Below, in pieces: positions 1 to 7,594 of a stretch of 17,380 nucleotides of DNA. The stretch is from assembly GCA_910577105.1 (NCBI GenBank), contig CAJTMB010000043.1, positions 1 through 17,380 of the forward strand. The letters run 5' to 3'. The translations under genes and the position numbers were made by a program. The first letter of the stretch is position 1. Every line of letters begins with the position of its first letter. The notes under the pieces are model-generated. The model was not told the DNA's origin. It did no database searches and was given only the letters and a program-made list of their open reading frames with translations. Origin of the DNA: an uncultured Lachnospiraceae bacterium (GTDB lineage: Bacteria > Bacillota > Clostridia > Lachnospirales > Lachnospiraceae).

Positions 1-85
1 TACAACCTCTAAGTACCAGCGTTTTTACACGGTCCTTTATGGAATCAAATGCACGCTGGGGCGGCCGCTATGCAAAATGCGGAAA
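1..85 (+). repeat. Right half of a dispersed foldback element (copy 1, cut by window edge)
   Basis: Positions 1-85 align without gaps to 12218-12302. The stretch 19-56 is identical, base for base, to 12236-12273 (38 bp). Flanking bases are diverged but still alignable, and both copies end in the same CGGAAA (80-85 and 12297-12302). In copy 2 this half pairs with a left half to form a long hairpin; here the left half would lie before the window. The element sits just upstream of the yraN operon, in the same orientation relative to the downstream gene as copy 2. No coding sequence crosses it. Its nature (miniature mobile element or structured RNA) cannot be decided from two copies. Confidence 0.8.
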
Positions 86-96
86 CTCAAGTTTTT

Positions 97-126
97 CTGG
101 CATTTTTACGCAATATATAATATGAT
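97..126 (+). promoter_or_regulatory. Possible sigma-A promoter for the yraN operon
   Basis: A -35-like CTGGCA (97-102) is followed after 18 bases by TATGAT (121-126). An overlapping perfect TATAAT lies at 116-121, but it has no good -35 at standard spacing. The region 86-161 is AT-rich and is the only non-repeat space in front of yraN within the window. Assignment is tentative, and a promoter inside or before the repeat is equally possible. Confidence 0.35.
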
Positions 127-161
127 AAAGAAGTGAAAAAAAAGAAACCGGGAGAGAAAAT

Positions 162-530
162 TTGGCAGAAAGAAACACCAGAAAAACAGGAAACGAAAAA
201 GAAAACGAAGCCGCCGCTTATCTTGCCCGAAATGGATTATTGATTCTGGAAAGAAATTTTTCATGCAGGCAGGGGGAAATTGACATTATAGGCATGGACG
301 GGCAGTATCTGGTGTTTGTGGAGGTCAAGTACAGGAGCAGCAGGGAGTTTGACAATCCGCTTGCCGCTGTGGATAGGAGAAAACAACAGAAAATATGCAG
401 GGTTGCAGATTATTACCGCTATAAAATGCAATTTTCTTCTGACACACCTGTCAGATATGATGTGGTTGGTATTCTGGGGAAGGAAACGGTATGGATTCGG
501 AATGCGTTTCCACATATACATAGGAGATAG
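162..530 (+). CDS. yraN: YraN/UPF0102 family nuclease-like protein
   Basis: This 122-residue protein has the usual length and architecture of the UPF0102 (YraN) family, which has a restriction-endonuclease-like fold and no firmly established role. The family signature is visible: GEIDII at residues 38-43 and VFVEVKYR at 51-58 form the D...ExK core of PD-(D/E)XK nucleases (D41, E54, K56). The N-terminal helix with GNEKENEAAAYLARNG (10-25) is also typical. The start is a TTG at 162 with GGGAGAG (150-156) in front; no ATG fits better. It is the first gene visible in a plus-strand run with pgeF 39 bp downstream. In many bacteria yraN follows rnhB; that gene, if present, would be outside the window. 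Family assignment is firm, biochemical function is not. Confidence 0.93.
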   Translation: MAERNTRKTGNEKENEAAAYLARNGLLILERNFSCRQGEIDIIGMDGQYLVFVEVKYRSSREFDNPLAAVDRRKQQKICRVADYYRYKMQFSSDTPVRYDVVGILGKETVWIRNAFPHIHRR

Positions 531-569
531 GGCAATAAAATGCCACTGTGTCGGAAAGGACGGGGAAAG

Positions 570-1415
570 ATGGATTTTGTGAGAAAGCAGACGGGAAAAG
601 AACCGGTTATGCAGGTGGAGGAGAAGGAAGGCGTCACCTATCTGACATTTCCGGCACTGACAAAAACAGGCGTGGTAAAGCATTTGTTTTCCACCCGCAT
701 GGGCGGTGTCAGTGAGGGATGTTTTTCCACCATGAATTTAAGTTATACCAGAGGTGATAAGAAAGAAGCGGTGGATGAAAATTTCAGGCGGATTGCACGG
801 GCGCTGGGCTGTGAGATGGAGGACTTTGTCTGTTCGGACCAGACCCATACCACCAATATACGGAAAGTGACGAGGGCGGATGCGGGGAAAGGTGTGACAA
901 GGCAGCGGGATTATCAGGATATTGACGGTCTTGTCACAAATGAAAAAGGCATTGTGCTTGCCACTTTTTATGCAGATTGTGTGCCATTGTATTTTGTGGA
1001 CACCAAAAGACAGGTTATCGGGCTGGCTCATTCCGGCTGGCGGGGAACCATAGGACGTATGGGCGGTAAAATGCTGGAAGCCATGGAAAAAGAATATGGT
1101 TGTAACAAAAGGGATATCCTGGCAGCTATCGGCCCGTCCATATGCAGGGACTGTTATGAGGTTTCAGGGGATGTGGCAGGAAGGTTCCGGGAAGAGTTTG
1201 GCGATTTGGTACTCAGGGAAGGAAAAGAGCCGGACAAGTACCAGCTTGATTTGTGGAAGGCGAATGAAATGGTGCTTTTGCAGGCAGGAATGCTTTCACC
1301 GCAGATTACAGTCACGGATATTTGTACCTGCTGCAATGACAGACTCTTATTTTCACACAGGGCAAGTCTGGGCAAGAGAGGAAATCTCGGCGCATTTATT
1401 GTTTGTCCGCAATAG
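570..1415 (+). CDS. pgeF: Peptidoglycan editing factor PgeF / YfiH laccase-domain protein
   Basis: This protein belongs to the YfiH/DUF152 family (once called polyphenol oxidase), in which the E. coli member edits peptidoglycan precursors that carry a wrong first amino acid. The conserved zinc-site elements are visible: QTHTT (H93 from this start), ADCVPL (C137) and HSGWRG (H154), followed by GPSICRDCYEV and the C-terminal CTCCND...FSHR. I chose ATG 570 because AAAGGA (555-560) lies 9 bases in front. The ATG at 540 adds ten residues unlike the family N-terminus and has its GGAG 13 bases away. ATG 609 is a further alternative. The gene ends 17 bp before the response regulator, suggesting one transcript. 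Cytoplasmic; the reaction in this organism is inferred from the family. Confidence 0.93.
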   Translation: MDFVRKQTGKEPVMQVEEKEGVTYLTFPALTKTGVVKHLFSTRMGGVSEGCFSTMNLSYTRGDKKEAVDENFRRIARALGCEMEDFVCSDQTHTTNIRKVTRADAGKGVTRQRDYQDIDGLVTNEKGIVLATFYADCVPLYFVDTKRQVIGLAHSGWRGTIGRMGGKMLEAMEKEYGCNKRDILAAIGPSICRDCYEVSGDVAGRFREEFGDLVLREGKEPDKYQLDLWKANEMVLLQAGMLSPQITVTDICTCCNDRLLFSHRASLGKRGNLGAFIVCPQ

Positions 1416-1432
1416 CAATATGGAGGGATAAT

Positions 1433-2125
1433 ATGGCGAATATACTGGTATGTGACGATGACAGACAAATTGTGGAAGCGATTGAAATATATCTGAAGCA
1501 GGAAGGTTATGAGATATATAAGGCATATGACGGAGAGGAAGCCATCAAGATATTAAATAAAGAGGATATTCACCTTTTAATTATGGATGTGATGATGCCA
1601 AAGCTGGACGGGATACGCGCGACCTTGAAAATCAGGGAATACAGCAGCATTCCCATCATTATTCTGTCTGCAAAATCCGAGGATATGGATAAAATTCTGG
1701 GATTAAACGTGGGAGCGGATGATTATGTGACAAAGCCTTTTAATCCGCTGGAACTGATAGCCAGGGTAAAGTCCAACCTGCGCCGGTATACCAAGCTTGG
1801 CAGTCTGAATGTAGAGGACAATGCAGTATATAGGATTGGCGGCCTGTGCATGAATGACGATACCAAGGAAGTGACCGTGGATGAAGAGCCGGTGCGGCTG
1901 ACTCCCATTGAATACAGCATATTGCTGTTATTGGTGAAAAATCCGGGAAGGGTATTTTCCATTGACCAGATTTATGAAAATATCTGGAATGAGGAAGCCA
2001 TAGGCGCAGATAATACGGTGGCTGTCCATATCAGGCATATACGGGAAAAAATAGAGATTAACCCCAAGGAACCGAGATATTTGAAAGTGGTATGGGGAGT
2101 AGGATACAAAGTGGAGAAACAGTAG
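1433..2125 (+). CDS. OmpR/PhoB-family response regulator
   Basis: This 230-residue two-domain regulator has an N-terminal receiver domain with the acidic pocket D8-D9-D10, phospho-acceptor D52 in IMDVMMPKLDG, S79 in IILSAKSED and K101 in DYVTKPF. A C-terminal winged-helix DNA-binding domain follows (about 125-228; RLTPIEYSILLLLVKNPGRVFS, recognition region NTVAVHIRHIREKIE, GVGYKVE end). The start at 1433 is set by GGAGGG (1422-1427). An upstream in-frame ATG at 1403 lies inside pgeF and lacks a ribosome site. The kinase gene begins 1 to 16 bp after the stop, so the two form a co-transcribed pair. Sequence style is VanR-like, but no target or signal can be read from it. Expected to bind DNA as a phosphorylated dimer. 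Confidence 0.96.
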   Translation: MANILVCDDDRQIVEAIEIYLKQEGYEIYKAYDGEEAIKILNKEDIHLLIMDVMMPKLDGIRATLKIREYSSIPIIILSAKSEDMDKILGLNVGADDYVTKPFNPLELIARVKSNLRRYTKLGSLNVEDNAVYRIGGLCMNDDTKEVTVDEEPVRLTPIEYSILLLLVKNPGRVFSIDQIYENIWNEEAIGADNTVAVHIRHIREKIEINPKEPRYLKVVWGVGYKVEKQ

Positions 2126-2126
2126 G

Positions 2127-4937
2127 ATGGAGCGAAATATGAAAAATCACAGGGGATTGACAAAGGGAAAAAGTGTGTTGCTTCATGGAATGCAGCAGTT
2201 TGCTGCGTTTCTTGCCGGCATGTGCGTTGTGATGCTGATAGCTCATTCCTTTGCCAGCTTTGCGATAAGCAATCCCAATTATCCTTCAGGAAGAGTAACC
2301 TATGACTGGAATCTGTTTTCCAGAGAAAATAATTTTGATGAGACGACTACCTTTGATGCAATGCTGATGAATTCCCTTCAGGAAATTATACGATATAATG
2401 TGGCAAAGAGCCAGCTGGAGGTGAACGGTCAGTTTGACGGCAGCAAAATCATAGATATCCAGGCATTTGCCAACAGGAAAGACGACCTGTCGCCTGAAAA
2501 AAAATCAGAAGCGAAGTATGCATTGGAAGATTTGATAAAATGGAATAAATACGGGTTTAATCTGGAACTTCAGGTAATGCCTATGGAAAGTTTCATCACC
2601 TATTTTGGTCAGCAAGATATGCAGATTTCGCCCGGATACGTGTCAAAGAAACAAATCAATGTATTGAGCAAATTTTTGGGGGAATCTACCTTCTCCCTTT
2701 TGTTTCGCTCCTGCGAAGTCTATGGATATGATATTTATTATGATGATGCAGGTGGCTTATATTATATGGAGTCTGTTTATGATGAATCAGGAACCAGTTC
2801 CAAAGTGTTTACTTATTCAGAAGTAGATGATGGGGAACAGGAAAACAAAGTAGATTACCTGAATCATATATATCGCCCTGAACTCTATGCGTATTTAGCG
2901 GATTTACTACTGGAGGGATTGGGGGTAGCGGATGTATATATCGATACTGAAAGAGGAGATATCATGGTATCGGCTTATATACTGCAGGAAAGATACAAGA
3001 CCGTAGACGAAGCTTGGTTGACGGATATTGCGGTTGGCTGGGCAGAGTATTGGAAGCTCGTTCTTGTCTTACAGGAAACAATAGAGGATTTGTCTTATAA
3101 TTATAATGAATATCTGGGATTTAAAGAGCGTTTCGGGGAAGGAGCCACCAATATTGCCTATACTTTTGAGATGTTTATGATGGGTGAGGAGGTTAGGGTG
3201 AGCAACATGGCAACTACTCCCTGGCGTGGAGTGGACAGCTATTTCAAAACCCACTATGGCAGGTATCTGGTTTATCATCCCGAGACCATGACTTTTGAGA
3301 CCAATACCGGACTTACAGAGGAAGAAGTCTTTAATGCTTTTTCCAGTTACGAGTATGCATATCCGGAAACAGCGGAAATCTGGCTGGCTGTGGATACCGC
3401 ATATCCGGTGAATGACCAGTTTGCACAGGCAGATGCAGCATACCGTTTTCTGCATCCTGCGGCATATATTTTGCTTATCCTGGGAGTTTGCAGTCTGGTA
3501 GTATGGCTTGTGCTGTTTTTGTATTTGAGCGTTATGACCGGGTATCGTGTAGAAAAAGGAGAAAAGAATGCGGAGCTGACCTTGAACTGGTTTGATGCCA
3601 TTCCGACGGAAATAGGTTTGCTGCTGGGAGGGGCATCTGCCGTCGGAATGTTTTATACTGTATTGATAATAATGGATATCGGCGGAAATATACTGATTTA
3701 CACGACAGCAAACCGAATGAAGGTTTCTTTTCTCAGCGGCATTTATGTCATGTTTGCAAGTGCAGTGTTTTCCCTGTTCTGGTATAGCCTGATAAGACGG
3801 ATAAAAGGACATACCATCTGGAAGAGCAGCCTTCTCGGGATGCTTTGGAACGGTGTATTCCTTAAGGCGGCAGCAACCGTGAAAAAGCCTTTTTTAAAGG
3901 TATACGACAATAGTTCCACTTTTATTCAGTGCATGCTTCCGGCAACAGGCATCATAGTTACGAACTTTATATTGGGCTGGGTATTTTTCAGGGCATGGTT
4001 TTATTGGAGACTCTGGTATTTGGCAGTCGTGCTTCTGGTGATGGTGCTGGTGAATGGCGTTATTATTGCTATCTGGTTTACAGACAGCCTGAAACGAAAA
4101 AGAATCGTGGATGGCATTGCCAAAATCAGGGATGGTGAGGTGACATATCAGGTTAGCACTGAGGGAATGCATGGGGAAAACCTGAAGTTGGCGCAGGCGG
4201 TCAACAGCATCGGAGAGGGTATCAAGACGGCTGTGGAGACTTCCATGAAAGATGAGAGACTGAAGGCGGACCTGATTACCAATGTGTCCCATGATATCAA
4301 GACACCGCTTACTTCCATTATCAATTATGTGGATTTGATGAAGAGGGAAAAGATAGAGACAGAACCGGTGAAAGGATATATTGAAGTTTTGGATGCCAAG
4401 TCCCAGAGGCTTAAGCAGCTGACGGATGATTTGGTGGAGGCATCCAAAATATCATCAGGCAATATAACCCTAATTATGGAAAAAATTAATCTAACGGAGC
4501 TGCTGAACCAGTCTTTGGGAGAATTTTCCGAGAAGTTTGAGGAGAAAAGATTGTCCGTAATACAGGGATTTTCTACCGAAGCCGTGAATATTGAAGCGGA
4601 CAGCAGGAGAATCTGGCGTGTAGTGGAAAATTTGTTCGGAAATATTTATAAGTATGCGCTGGAAGGGACAAGGGTTTATATAGACATGGAAATGTCGGAG
4701 GAGGAAAAAAGCGTAGTCTTGTCCATAAAAAATATCTCTGCCCAGTCTTTGAACATCCAGGCAGAGGAACTTACAGAACGATTTATCAGGGGGGATGTGT
4801 CCAGAAGCACGGAAGGAAGCGGGCTTGGTTTATCCATAGCAAAAAACCTGACCCAGCTTCAAAACGGCAGGTTTGACATTTACCTCGACGGGGATTTGTT
4901 TAAGGTTACCCTGACATTTCCCGTAATCAGCGAGTAA
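2127..4937 (+). CDS. Large multi-pass sensor histidine kinase
   Basis: This 936-residue membrane kinase partners the preceding regulator. Visible layout: membrane segment 24-46; a roughly 400-residue outer region (47-444) rich in aromatic and acidic residues that I do not recognise; membrane segments near 445-469, 494-516, 534-556, 603-623 and 628-652; a HAMP-like linker (654-700); a HisKA helix with H722 in NVSHDIKTPLTS; and an HATPase domain with N box VENLFGN (833-839, N835 and N839) and G2 box EGSGLGLS (896-903). The usual G1 box DxGxG is replaced by KNISAQSLN (868-876), a variant I recall in other Clostridial kinases. Start: ATG 2127 follows the regulator stop by one base; ATG 2142 has GGAG at 2129-2132, 9 bases in front, and may be the true start. 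The signal sensed is unknown. The 3' end faces prs with a 5-bp gap. Confidence 0.93.
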   Translation: MERNMKNHRGLTKGKSVLLHGMQQFAAFLAGMCVVMLIAHSFASFAISNPNYPSGRVTYDWNLFSRENNFDETTTFDAMLMNSLQEIIRYNVAKSQLEVNGQFDGSKIIDIQAFANRKDDLSPEKKSEAKYALEDLIKWNKYGFNLELQVMPMESFITYFGQQDMQISPGYVSKKQINVLSKFLGESTFSLLFRSCEVYGYDIYYDDAGGLYYMESVYDESGTSSKVFTYSEVDDGEQENKVDYLNHIYRPELYAYLADLLLEGLGVADVYIDTERGDIMVSAYILQERYKTVDEAWLTDIAVGWAEYWKLVLVLQETIEDLSYNYNEYLGFKERFGEGATNIAYTFEMFMMGEEVRVSNMATTPWRGVDSYFKTHYGRYLVYHPETMTFETNTGLTEEEVFNAFSSYEYAYPETAEIWLAVDTAYPVNDQFAQADAAYRFLHPAAYILLILGVCSLVVWLVLFLYLSVMTGYRVEKGEKNAELTLNWFDAIPTEIGLLLGGASAVGMFYTVLIIMDIGGNILIYTTANRMKVSFLSGIYVMFASAVFSLFWYSLIRRIKGHTIWKSSLLGMLWNGVFLKAAATVKKPFLKVYDNSSTFIQCMLPATGIIVTNFILGWVFFRAWFYWRLWYLAVVLLVMVLVNGVIIAIWFTDSLKRKRIVDGIAKIRDGEVTYQVSTEGMHGENLKLAQAVNSIGEGIKTAVETSMKDERLKADLITNVSHDIKTPLTSIINYVDLMKREKIETEPVKGYIEVLDAKSQRLKQLTDDLVEASKISSGNITLIMEKINLTELLNQSLGEFSEKFEEKRLSVIQGFSTEAVNIEADSRRIWRVVENLFGNIYKYALEGTRVYIDMEMSEEEKSVVLSIKNISAQSLNIQAEELTERFIRGDVSRSTEGSGLGLSIAKNLTQLQNGRFDIYLDGDLFKVTLTFPVISE

Positions 4938-4942
4938 GGCGC

Positions 4943-6133
4943 TCAGTTTAAGTCATACGGGACGCGCCTGTTATATGCGTCAAGAATATTATGGATTTTT
5001 TCGGTGGTTGCCAGGGTATTGGCAAGCGATACGTCATGGTTCATAAAATCAATGATGGATGCCAGAAACTTGCTCATATCTGCCTCTACAAAATAAGGTT
5101 TGCTGTAAAGCTCACGGGGGAGGTATGTCAGGTTGGTGGTAACCACTTTATCAAAATAGCACTTTTCATAGGCTTCGTCGAAAGCTTTCAGGCCGTTGGT
5201 GAAGAGCCCGAAGGTACAGCAGACAAAGACACGTCTGGCGTGCATTTCTTTTAACTGTCTTGCCGTGTCTAACATGCTTTCGCCGGAAGAAATCATGTCA
5301 TCGATAATGATGACGTCCTTATCTTCAATCTTATCACCCAAAAATTCATGTGCCACAATGGGATTTTTGCCGTTTACGACGACAGAGTAGTCGCGTCTTT
5401 TATAAAACATACCGGTATCCACGCCCAAAACCGTGGCAAAGTATATGGCACGGTCCAATGCACCTTCGTCAGGACTGATAACCACAAGATGTTCTTTGTC
5501 CACCAGCAAATCCTCTTCAGCGGAGAGCAGCGCCTTGATGAACTGATACGGCGGCGTAAAATTGTCAAAACCATTCAAAGGGGTTGCATTTTGTACCCTG
5601 GGGTCATGTGCATCAAATGTGATAAAATTTGACACACCCATGGAACAGAGCTCGTCCAAAGCAAAAGCACAGTCAAGGGACTCGCGGCCGCTTCTTTTAT
5701 GCTGCCTTCCTTCGTAGAGGAAAGGCATAATGACGTTAATGCGGTGTGCTTTGCCGTTACATGCGGCGATGACACGTTTTAAATCCTGATAATGGTCATC
5801 AGGGGACATATGGTTACTGTAGCCGTTCATACTGTATGTAATGCTGTGGTTGCAGACATCTGTCAGGATAAACAAGTCCTTGCCGCGGATGGATTCGTAA
5901 AAAACAGCTTTTCCTTCACCGCTCCCAAAGCGCGGACATTCAAAGTCAGTCAGATAACTGCTTTCGATGTAACCGTGAAAAGCAGGGTCGTTTTTCACTT
6001 TATTGTTGACGCTTTTTCTATAGCCAATCAGATAGTCGTTGACATTGCGCGCAAGCCCTTTTGCGGACGGCATGGCAACTAATTTTAAAGGTGCTACCGG
6101 CATTGCATTTTCAAGTTCTTGTAAATTGGGCAT
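4943..6133 (-). CDS. prs: Ribose-phosphate pyrophosphokinase (PRPP synthetase), long form
   Basis: The protein makes PRPP from ribose 5-phosphate and ATP, feeding purine, pyrimidine, NAD, histidine and tryptophan synthesis. The diagnostic PRPP-binding loop VIIIDDMISSGES is at 274-286. Other family elements are PFLYEGRQHKRSGRES (137-152, the flexible-loop region), FDAHDP (173-178) and VVISPDEGALDRA (217-229). At 396 residues it is about 80 longer than the classic ~315-residue enzyme: an N-terminal lead precedes the first domain, and extra sequence surrounds residues 40-70 and the C-terminal tail. I recall this long form from Clostridial genomes, and its regulation may differ from the Bacillus enzyme. 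The start is set by AGGAGG 5 bases before the ATG on the minus strand. It is a single gene with its own promoter, divergent from the DUF512 gene. Confidence 0.93.
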   Translation of the reverse strand: MPNLQELENAMPVAPLKLVAMPSAKGLARNVNDYLIGYRKSVNNKVKNDPAFHGYIESSYLTDFECPRFGSGEGKAVFYESIRGKDLFILTDVCNHSITYSMNGYSNHMSPDDHYQDLKRVIAACNGKAHRINVIMPFLYEGRQHKRSGRESLDCAFALDELCSMGVSNFITFDAHDPRVQNATPLNGFDNFTPPYQFIKALLSAEEDLLVDKEHLVVISPDEGALDRAIYFATVLGVDTGMFYKRRDYSVVVNGKNPIVAHEFLGDKIEDKDVIIIDDMISSGESMLDTARQLKEMHARRVFVCCTFGLFTNGLKAFDEAYEKCYFDKVVTTNLTYLPRELYSKPYFVEADMSKFLASIIDFMNHDVSLANTLATTEKIHNILDAYNRRVPYDLN

Positions 6134-6169
6134 AATATCCTCCTGTGTAAGGGTAATTCCATCAATTAT

Positions 6170-6198
6170 TTTATATCATTCTGCTAGTGACACGTCAA
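6170..6198 (-). promoter_or_regulatory. Sigma-A promoter for prs
   Basis: On the minus strand, TTGACG (complement of 6193-6198) is followed after exactly 17 bases by TATAAA (complement of 6170-6175). That is 5 of 6 matches to each consensus box. The box lies about 37 bp before the prs start codon and directly abuts the -35 of the divergent promoter. Found by eye; no start-site data. Confidence 0.72.
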
Positions 6199-6215
6199 GG
6201 AATTTCTAGTAGAAT
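6187..6215 (+). promoter_or_regulatory. Sigma-A promoter for the DUF512-der-plsY-gpsA operon
   Basis: GTGACA (6187-6192) and TAGAAT (6210-6215) are separated by 17 bases, each box matching 5 of 6 consensus positions. The ribosome site AGGAG (6231-6235) and start codon (6248) follow at normal distances. The -35 ends at the base before the prs -35 begins; together they form TGAC-AC-GTCA (6188-6197), an imperfect dyad at the centre of the intergenic region. Confidence 0.7.
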
Positions 6216-6247
6216 AGAGTTATGTTTTAAAGGAGCGGCATGGCAGG

Positions 6248-7594
6248 ATGAAAAAGCAGAACGGACATATTATAAAAAGGGTGGAAGCGGGCAGCATTGC
6301 AGAGGAAATGGGACTTGAACCCGGCGACAGCGTGATTTCCATAAACGGAGAAAAAATAGAGGATATTTTTGATTACCAGTATCTGTCACAGGATGCGTAT
6401 ATAGAGGTACTGGTAAAAGCAAAGGGAGGCGAAGAGTGTCTCCTTGAGATTGACAAGGATTTTGATGAGGATTTGGGCATAGAGTTTGAAAATGGTCTGA
6501 TGGATGAGTATCGTCATTGCCATAACAAATGTATTTTCTGCTTTATTGACCAGATGCCGAAGGGAATGCGCAAAACTTTGTACTTTAAGGATGATGATTC
6601 CCGTCTATCCTTCCTGCAGGGCAACTATGTGACGCTTACCAACATGTCAGAGCATGATATTGAAAGGATTGTCAGATACAGGCTTTCCCCCATCAATATT
6701 TCTTTTCATACGATGAATCCCGCACTCAGGTGTAAAATGTTAAATAACCGGTTTGCCGGAGATGCCCTGCAAAAGGTGGACACCCTGTACCGGGCGGGAA
6801 TTGCCATGAACGGTCAGATTGTGCTTTGCAAGGGAATCAATGACTCAGTTGAACTGGATTACAGTATTAAAAAGCTGGCGGAATACCTTCCTCATCTAAA
6901 GAGTGTGTCTGTGGTGCCGGTAGGGCTTTCCAGATACAGGGAGGGGCTTTTTCCCCTTGAGCCGTTTGCAAAAGAAGATGCAGAAACAGTGATAGATTTG
7001 ATTGAAGGCTGGCAGAAAAAGCTGTATGAGGAGTACGGGATCCATTTTGTACATGCCAGTGACGAGTGGTATATCCTGGCCGAAAGAGATTTACCTGAAG
7101 AAGCCCGTTATGATGGATATTTACAGCTGGAAAACGGCGTCGGAATGCTGCGTCTTATGCTGGAGGAGTTTTCGGCGTGTATGGAAGAAATGGAAAAAAA
7201 TAGAAAGCTTCCGGATGAAGGTTTTCAGGGAACAGTGTCCATGGCAACCGGAAAACTGGCGTATCCTTTTATACGCGGCATGGCCGACAGGGTACAGGAG
7301 GCATTTCCGGGGATAAGGATATTGGTGTATGAAATCCGAAATAATTTTTTCGGCGAACAGATTACCGTTTCCGGGCTTTTGACAGGGCAGGATATTTTAG
7401 CCCAGTTAAAGGGAAAAGAATTGGGGAAGCGCCTTTTGCTTCCGCAGAATGTTCTGCGCAGCGGGGAGGATGTTTTTCTGGATGATTATACTTTAGGGGA
7501 ACTGGAAAGGACTTTACAAGTAAAGGCAGATATTGTAAAATCAAGTGGTTATGATTTTGCAGCCGGCATTTTGAAAGTATTTGAGGAGGATTGA
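6248..7594 (+). CDS. DUF512 family radical SAM protein with PDZ-like N-terminus
   Basis: This 448-residue protein matches the DUF512/TIGR03279-type putative radical SAM enzymes of Clostridia and cyanobacteria, whose reaction is not known to me. Residues 5-60 resemble a PDZ domain (VEAGSIAEEMGLEPGDSVISINGE). A CxxxCxxC iron-sulfur motif follows at C91, C95 and C98 (CHNKCIFC), then IDQMPKGMRKTLYFKDDDSRLS, which I associate with this family. The rest forms a radical SAM barrel and the DUF512 tail, with the pattern VHASDEWYILAERDLPE near residue 270. AGGAG lies 12 bases before the ATG, a rather long spacing. The stop overlaps the der start (TGATG), so translation is likely coupled. The der neighbourhood suggests a link to ribosome or translation quality, but that is inference. 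Confidence 0.9.
   Translation: MKKQNGHIIKRVEAGSIAEEMGLEPGDSVISINGEKIEDIFDYQYLSQDAYIEVLVKAKGGEECLLEIDKDFDEDLGIEFENGLMDEYRHCHNKCIFCFIDQMPKGMRKTLYFKDDDSRLSFLQGNYVTLTNMSEHDIERIVRYRLSPINISFHTMNPALRCKMLNNRFAGDALQKVDTLYRAGIAMNGQIVLCKGINDSVELDYSIKKLAEYLPHLKSVSVVPVGLSRYREGLFPLEPFAKEDAETVIDLIEGWQKKLYEEYGIHFVHASDEWYILAERDLPEEARYDGYLQLENGVGMLRLMLEEFSACMEEMEKNRKLPDEGFQGTVSMATGKLAYPFIRGMADRVQEAFPGIRILVYEIRNNFFGEQITVSGLLTGQDILAQLKGKELGKRLLLPQNVLRSGEDVFLDDYTLGELERTLQVKADIVKSSGYDFAAGILKVFEED

Noticed and set aside
61..70. NotI-like GCGGCCGC near the window start as a sign of cloning vector
   Set aside because: It falls inside the aligned repeat arm, where copy 2 has a related but different sequence, and a similar site occurs within prs; no vector sequence is present.
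540..569. Upstream ATG for pgeF
   Set aside because: In frame, but it adds ten atypical residues and its ribosome site is 13 bases away; ATG 570 has better spacing.
3069..3812. 247-residue minus-strand open frame inside the kinase gene
   Set aside because: It lies wholly antisense to the well-supported histidine kinase, is rich in His, Cys and Gln as expected of a shadow frame, and has no ribosome site or recognisable domain.
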